From assembly GCA_914767715.1 (NCBI GenBank), contig OU612065.1, positions 26,662,001 through 26,726,000 on the forward strand: a stretch of 64,000 nucleotides of DNA, written 5' to 3'. Of the stretch, positions 58,501-64,000 are shown piece by piece. Within the stretch, counting starts at the first letter, position 1, and each line of letters starts with the position of its first letter. This DNA is from Membranipora membranacea. Taxonomy: Eukaryota > Bryozoa > Gymnolaemata > Cheilostomatida > Membraniporidae. Under the pieces are notes generated by a model. The model saw only the letters and a list, made by a program, of their open reading frames with translations, made no database searches and was not told the origin of the DNA. A program made the position numbers and the translations under genes.

Positions 58501-61500
58501 CAGTAGGAGTATTGACTGGTTGAGAGGCCGTTACTTCCGTATTGTTTACGTGCGTCTTTCATCTTATGATCCAATGACATCATCTTTTCCTTTTCTCTCT
58601 GGAACTCAGCCACAAGAATCTTTCTCTGTCTCTCCATGTCATCAAGCTAAAATCGATGAACGAAATCTATGTGAAAATTTAATTTATCAAGTCAAACCAA
58701 GGGCACGGATTGGTGGTCAATCGTGATTGTTCTGCCGATTGAGCGGCTTTATGATTGATCAAGGCTCAATAATTTAAGGCATTGCATTGGAATAAAGTCA
58801 GACCTTCATTAATATTACAGCATCATATTGATCACGGCTAAGGTTGAAGATTGCAATCCACTGTTAATCAACCCTCGCTAGAGTTATAAAACCAAAGGAG
58901 ATGAGCCCGTGTATGGTACGAGAAATGGGTTTTAAAATGTCAAAGATTCAGAACTGAATTTTCGTTTTTACTTGTAATGGGTTTGGTTACATCGGATTTT
59001 AATCAACATCAGAAAATGAGAGTTTCAGCATGTCCTCAACGTAACCTTTTTGATAATGACAGAGGCCAAGGAACTGTGAATCATAAATAAATCGCCCTGA
59101 TTGCGCAATATCTAGGGAAAGTACAATAATACTCTTGACATCACTTGACTGTCAATTCCCAGATAAAATCATGCTTTTCAAAATACAGTTGAGGTAAAAG
59201 TTGATTGTATCTTTGTTCCTCGATGGACACGCCATGTCTGATACATGAGCCAGTAGGTAAACAGACTTGTCTATGCAGCCATTGATGTAGCTTTTTAACA
59301 GGGCCTTTATTCAAACTCATACATGCTGAAGTCATGTCATCTCAAATTAGCCTGAATGCATACATACAGCATGGTGTAATACTAAACTCTGAATTAATGT
59401 ATTATGGAGTGTTATTAAATTAATATTGAAAGTAAACAATCTCTTGAAAGCTGAGCTTTCACAGGATGTGTGAATGTTTTAAATTACCTATTCAATATCT
59501 CAAGCTATCCTGTCTGAATTCATGAATATGACATTGGCAAGACGTTTCTTCTTAATTGAAAGCAAAATTTATCACCCAACATTCAAAACTAATAATGCTA
59601 TCAGTCGGAACTCCTAAATCCAAACAATTCATTTGTTTTAGTTTCAGTTCAAAGGCTTCCCAATCTATTAAAGGGGAACATTGTATTTAGACCCCAATCT
59701 CTATTCATATGGGAGTCACATGTCGCAGGTGCACTACATTTATCATGCTTCACATCTTGTGGTAATACTATGTTTTCTCCATATATCAAGATCGAAATGT
59801 ATGTTTACAAGCAACAGCAGCTGCAAAGACTAAATTGCAATGTTGGCACCATCCTGGACTTTATCATGTCAACAAGACACATCACCATGGTTTAATTAGC
59901 CAGTAAATGCTCTCAAAAGTCGAACATTGACATCATAGGTGTAACCTAGACACAAGGCAAGCCAGATTATCACAACTAGACCAAAACCTACTAAGAAGCT
60001 TGCTGCTTATTATATTGAATCTTATTTAAATCATCAGATGTATTCAGGAGACATGGAAACTCCTCAAGCTTTGATATAACCCGGCTGTGAGGATTCAAAA
60101 ATCGAAGCCAAATGCAAATTCAAATTGTTTAAAGTATTGTCGCTGTCATCTCTTACCTCATGACGAGTTTGATCCATCATGTCTGTCTGCTGTTTGGTCA
60201 TGTGAGCCAGATTGTCCTCTGCACGTTTAATCTTAGACACAAGGTCACCTTGTTTGTTGTTTAATTCTCTCTGCACAGCCTCTGTCTCTTCTTCAAACTT
60301 GGCTTCCATCTAAAATGTGATTGATAAAGTTACCATGTACAATATCAAATCAATCAAGCTCATCCCTGCAGCGAAGCCAGACAAGCAACATGAAAGTTGT
60401 TCCTATTAACAATCATGTATACAATACAGGAGAAAAACCAAAACTACTTCTTTTTACCTAAACTCAGTACCGTTACTGTCCAAAAGTCAAACGAATGCTA
60501 GACTTTCACAAAATCTTTGGCTAAGAACTAGAGTAGATAATTGATTCTGGCCCTTCCCTCTTCACAGCAGTCCAGTATAATGACAAGTGACAGCATGTGC
60601 CCTGACATCAGCACTGTTGACGCATGTGACACATCACACCTTATGATAAATGAGTAGTACAAGAACTCTCAACCCCCATGTCAAGTACTGATAATAGCAT
60701 AATTTTCGTAAGAAGTGAGAGCTATTGGATCGATTGTACGGTCATTTAAAATTTCATCTCATCTTAGACACAAGGGAGAACACAACTATAAATGCAGTTC
60801 AACTGTTCATTTTAGGTACCAAAGTTCATCGTACGTTTTCGGAATGACGACTGTAGATAATAATAGTGTGAAGAAATGGATGGACAAGATTTTTTAGTTC
60901 AAATTCAGGAAATCACCAATCCCAGATGGTTAGGGAAACTATTTAATCGTCATTAGTTTCTATTTGTGAAAATCATGTTCTTTATTCTACTACAGTGATG
61001 GGTAAATTTAGATTTCAATCCTAAGAATATTAATTTTACCAAGCGGGAGGTGAAATTCTAAAACAGCTACAGATATTGACCAGGGGTTGTTGCGTAAGAC
61101 GAGCCTGCAGGCTGTCACAATTGGTCCTTATTATACCCCACCCAGCAGTAAATGTCAAATTGAGCAAGCAACATGCTGGTTGCAAACCCAAGCTGGTTAA
61201 AAGTTAGCCTGAAGGGGGGGGGGAACCAACACCCTACCAACAAAGCTTGTAAAAACCGGCTAGTAAAATATTGAAGCTTAGCTTACCTCCAGCTGTTGGA
61301 ACTCCAAGTCCTCAAAGATCTTTTTCTGGTTCTCGAGCGCGTCAAGTTCCACTTCATATTGAGCGAGAAGTTCGTCTTTGTCGTCATCGGGAGCGATTCT
61401 GAGTTCCTCCTCGATCTCGACACGACGCTGCTCCATTCTCTGAAGCTTCTCTCTGGCATCCTCAATTTTTTGTAGCCTCTATAACATGAAACAAGCCAAC

Positions 61501-64000
61501 ATATAGTTAACGTTTATGCAAAAGCCATGATTCGGGATCAGTCTAATCAAAGCTTTGGTATGAATGGAACAGAGTCTAGAGTCCAGAGTAACAGCACCTT
61601 ATTTTGAGCCTAGACATGATGGGGGTTTCAAGTACATAGAGTACTTTTGACACACTCCCGGAAAACCTTCTGGGCACGCCGGGATCAGATTTGGCTTTCT
61701 CGCCATTGTTCTATGTTTACAGATTCTAAGTCTGGCCCAAAACGGATTAGCTTTTGTTACATTAAAGTGATTAAATGGCACCAATTAACAGATCCCTTCT
61801 TGAGACCTAATGCCTGGCTGGGCACAGTCTATGAAATGGGGACACAATATTCTCTAAGTAACTGGACCCCACTGATTTGGTCTGACACTAATTTTGTTCA
61901 CAAATTAATTACTATTGTGTAAAATATATTATTGCACCCAGTTGGACCCATAGCCGTTCCAGAGTGTATGACCACATTTCTACTATCAACAGGTTCTCAA
62001 AGTTCGAGTTACAAGTCCATTTTTTATCAACTGGATAACAATGCCTAGTAATAACATTACACTCATTCTAATGGTCATAACTAGTATTTACACAAGCAAC
62101 ATTTTATCCATCAGTGTGGTGATTATAGGGCTACAGATATAGCTGTGGGGATTGGTTAGAAAATAACTCTCTCCTCATATCAACGGGCAATAAAGAGGAG
62201 ATTACAGAGGTTTTACTAGCAGTAAATGTGTTTAGTAATTTGCCTTGAGTAATCTCTACATAGTATACAATGCACATTATTTAGAACTGTACTGCGATAT
62301 CCCAGCCAAATGAAAAGATGGAAGAGTGCATTTGAATTAGTATCCATTAGAGTACCGATTTAAAAACTTAAATTCATTTAAAAATCTTGGGAAGTGATTT
62401 CTGGAAAGGCACCAATGCATTAAAAGTGTTTGCCATGCCATTGGTTAAACAATGGTCACAGTTTGTTAATTGATGTAAATAAATGCTAAATCATTCAGAA
62501 AGGACTGAAATTCCATCCTGGGAATGGGATACTGGTGTAATGATCCTGGTATTGTATGAAAAACTCTACACTAAGGAGGAACAGAACTCTCTGCTTTAAA
62601 CCAAGGAAAAAAGAAGAAAACCGTGCCCTCACCTCTTCTTGTTGTTTAGCATAGTTATTCATGACCATGAGTCGTTTAGATTTGAGCATATCACTTTCTT
62701 CCCATTGTCTCTGCAGAGCGTTTAGTTCTGTCTGCTGCTCACCCTGTAGTAAAGCCTGCTCCATTTCCAACTGTTAAACCATAGACAAGAGTAGCGTTAG
62801 AATAAATAAGTCCAGTTTTGCAGCAGCGAAGAGCAGACGCCGAAGTTGTAAAGCTTGTTTGTTTACTCATAAGCCCATCAGCAAGCTAGAATATCCAGGA
62901 TTAGAGCACCAACCATTTTATAAGCATGTATCAAGTCTCAACAAGACTCAATGAAAGATAAAATATTTATAGGCAATCCCGAAGATGAGCGCAACAACTT
63001 ATTATGATGACTACTGTCTTTGGCTAGTTCGATATTCCGTACTGTTTGAGCACCAAGTGACTGATTAAATATAGATGACAAAGCGCTGTGATTGCCTGGG
63101 CTGCTCAGGCGCTCAATCACAAACTCTAGTCTGATTATACTGCGCTCAAGTATTGTTATGGGCCACTCAAATACTTATTTACTCTTCATATTAATCCATT
63201 ATTACAGCGTATCAGAGCAAGGCTTAGGTTCATGTGAATAATTTTGTATATACAATACTACAAAAGACTATTAGTGAAAAAGAAACACAAAATTTGACAC
63301 CTATATCCTTTCATGACATCATTGGACTCTTGCAAAAACAACAAAATCTACTTTGGCCACTAAAAGTCAGCGATTACGCTGCCATTCAGAGATCTGTTTC
63401 TCCCCTGAGGCCTGGATAATGAGTTGATTCCGAAATCCATTGTCAAGTTTAGAAAGTACATTGAACGGCCCAATTATCTGAGGATCATACAAGTTTCGAC
63501 ACAATGTATCAGTATAGGTGAAGTCCTACAATTTTGTCAGATCAAAGGATGGATGAAAACTCCAACTTAATATTTTAACTACATTTTGAACTCAAGATAG
63601 TTGTGAACAAACAGTTTTATCTTTAGTGCTTGCTGAACCAAATGCAACTCAACGCCTCACAAAAGTCGGTAAACCCAGAATGTATTAAAATGATCAGTAC
63701 ATATCCACTACCTCACACATTTCCCATTAGAAGAGACAGTCACATGTCACAGGTTGTGCTGAGGAACAGCAGGAGAGCAGCAAGAAACATGGGTTGCTGA
63801 CTTTCCGGTGTTGTTAGTTGACGCTTGTTACCCCACGATCGATCAGACGATCACACATCCCCTTAATAACTCAGATGAGTAAAGTATCCACCCTAACCAC
63901 TCACGCTTCTGTGGAAAGCCCACGCATTCACACCAGGGAGGGTGGGTCACCCCCGCCCCCACCAGCTCGTTTATTACCCACCTCTCTAACAGCTTCCGTC
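55518..64000 (-). CDS. PHLDB/LL5-type PH-domain protein, 5' end beyond window
   Basis: PHLDB (LL5) proteins bind PIP3 with a C-terminal PH domain and anchor microtubule-capturing complexes at the cell cortex. Exons seen, in gene order: 64000-63982 (partial), 62770-62633, 61478-61287, 60309-60157, 58646-58482, 58087-58030, 57013-56821, 56536-56314 and 55952-55518. They join in phase to about 471 codons. The first exons are long charged coiled coil (LEMEQALLQGEQQTELNALQ, RLQKIEDAREKLQRMEQ, and the family signature KKIFEDLEFQQLE). Then come a linker with GDILMEEERRRLESLKHAAT and a second coiled segment. The last exon holds the family's RYLPVRETEFDL block, then the PH domain: CKGYLLKMGTKVKTWNKRWF, KKALLYYSDK, GGIYFQSIEDVFVDH and ALSIWIDVIFTGAEGYQEF at the stop. 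KxnKxR-type basic residues for phosphoinositide binding are present. The N-terminal half (FHA in PHLDB1) is outside the window, so the paralogue cannot be named. Confidence 0.93.

Noticed and set aside
61283-61465. Minus-strand Arg/Ser-rich frame
   Set aside because: It is an out-of-frame shadow of the PHLDB coiled-coil exon at 61478-61287, whose correct frame reads RLQKIEDAREKLQ.

Overview
The window is nuclear DNA of a non-vertebrate animal. Every confident gene is a metazoan orthologue split by GT-AG introns, the background is AT-rich, and the gaps are filled with LINE, SINE and MITE-like repeats. The set of genes (GRK of the 4/5/6 class, FICD, BRD8, PHLDB) needs an animal host. The close head-to-head spacing of some genes and the modest introns would suit an early-branching invertebrate such as a sponge, but the sequence alone does not fix the phylum.

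Layout: ADSL (adenylosuccinate lyase, minus, 3' end off the left edge) covers 261-6579. Next comes a decayed minus-strand LINE (about 6786-10140) broken by a second LINE fragment in the opposite direction (about 7398-8262). From 10141 to 18463 lies a gene-poor stretch with inverted and dispersed repeats and one tentative small multi-exon gene (14230-14824). A complete 15-exon GRK4/5/6-type receptor kinase occupies 18464-35159 (+). It converges on FICD (minus, 36979-40765), which sits head-to-head with a small secreted cysteine-rich protein I do not recognise (41223-41726, +). BRD8 (minus, 42459-49739) and NDUFS2 (plus, 49848-54868) share a promoter gap of 108 bp. NDUFS2 converges on a PHLDB/LL5-type gene (minus, 55518 to beyond 64000). 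From ADSL on, the confident genes alternate in strand, so they pair as shared promoters or shared 3' regions.

The genes belong to different pathways: purine synthesis, receptor desensitisation, ER AMPylation, NuA4/TIP60 chromatin, respiratory complex I and a membrane/cortical scaffold. No operon logic is seen. Exon borders were read by hand; in the complete genes (GRK, FICD, BRD8, NDUFS2) and in the PHLDB exons seen, the exon phases join into one open frame (one FICD exon border is uncertain by 1 bp).

The most unusual content is the 108-residue secreted eight-cysteine protein, the candidate small membrane protein, and several small repeat families with two or three copies inside this one window. 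These include a 9-bp-duplicating MITE, a hAT-like MITE, a tRNA-type SINE, a TAGACCCA-rich element, a large fold-back, and perfect snap-back palindromes starting CCATAGA.
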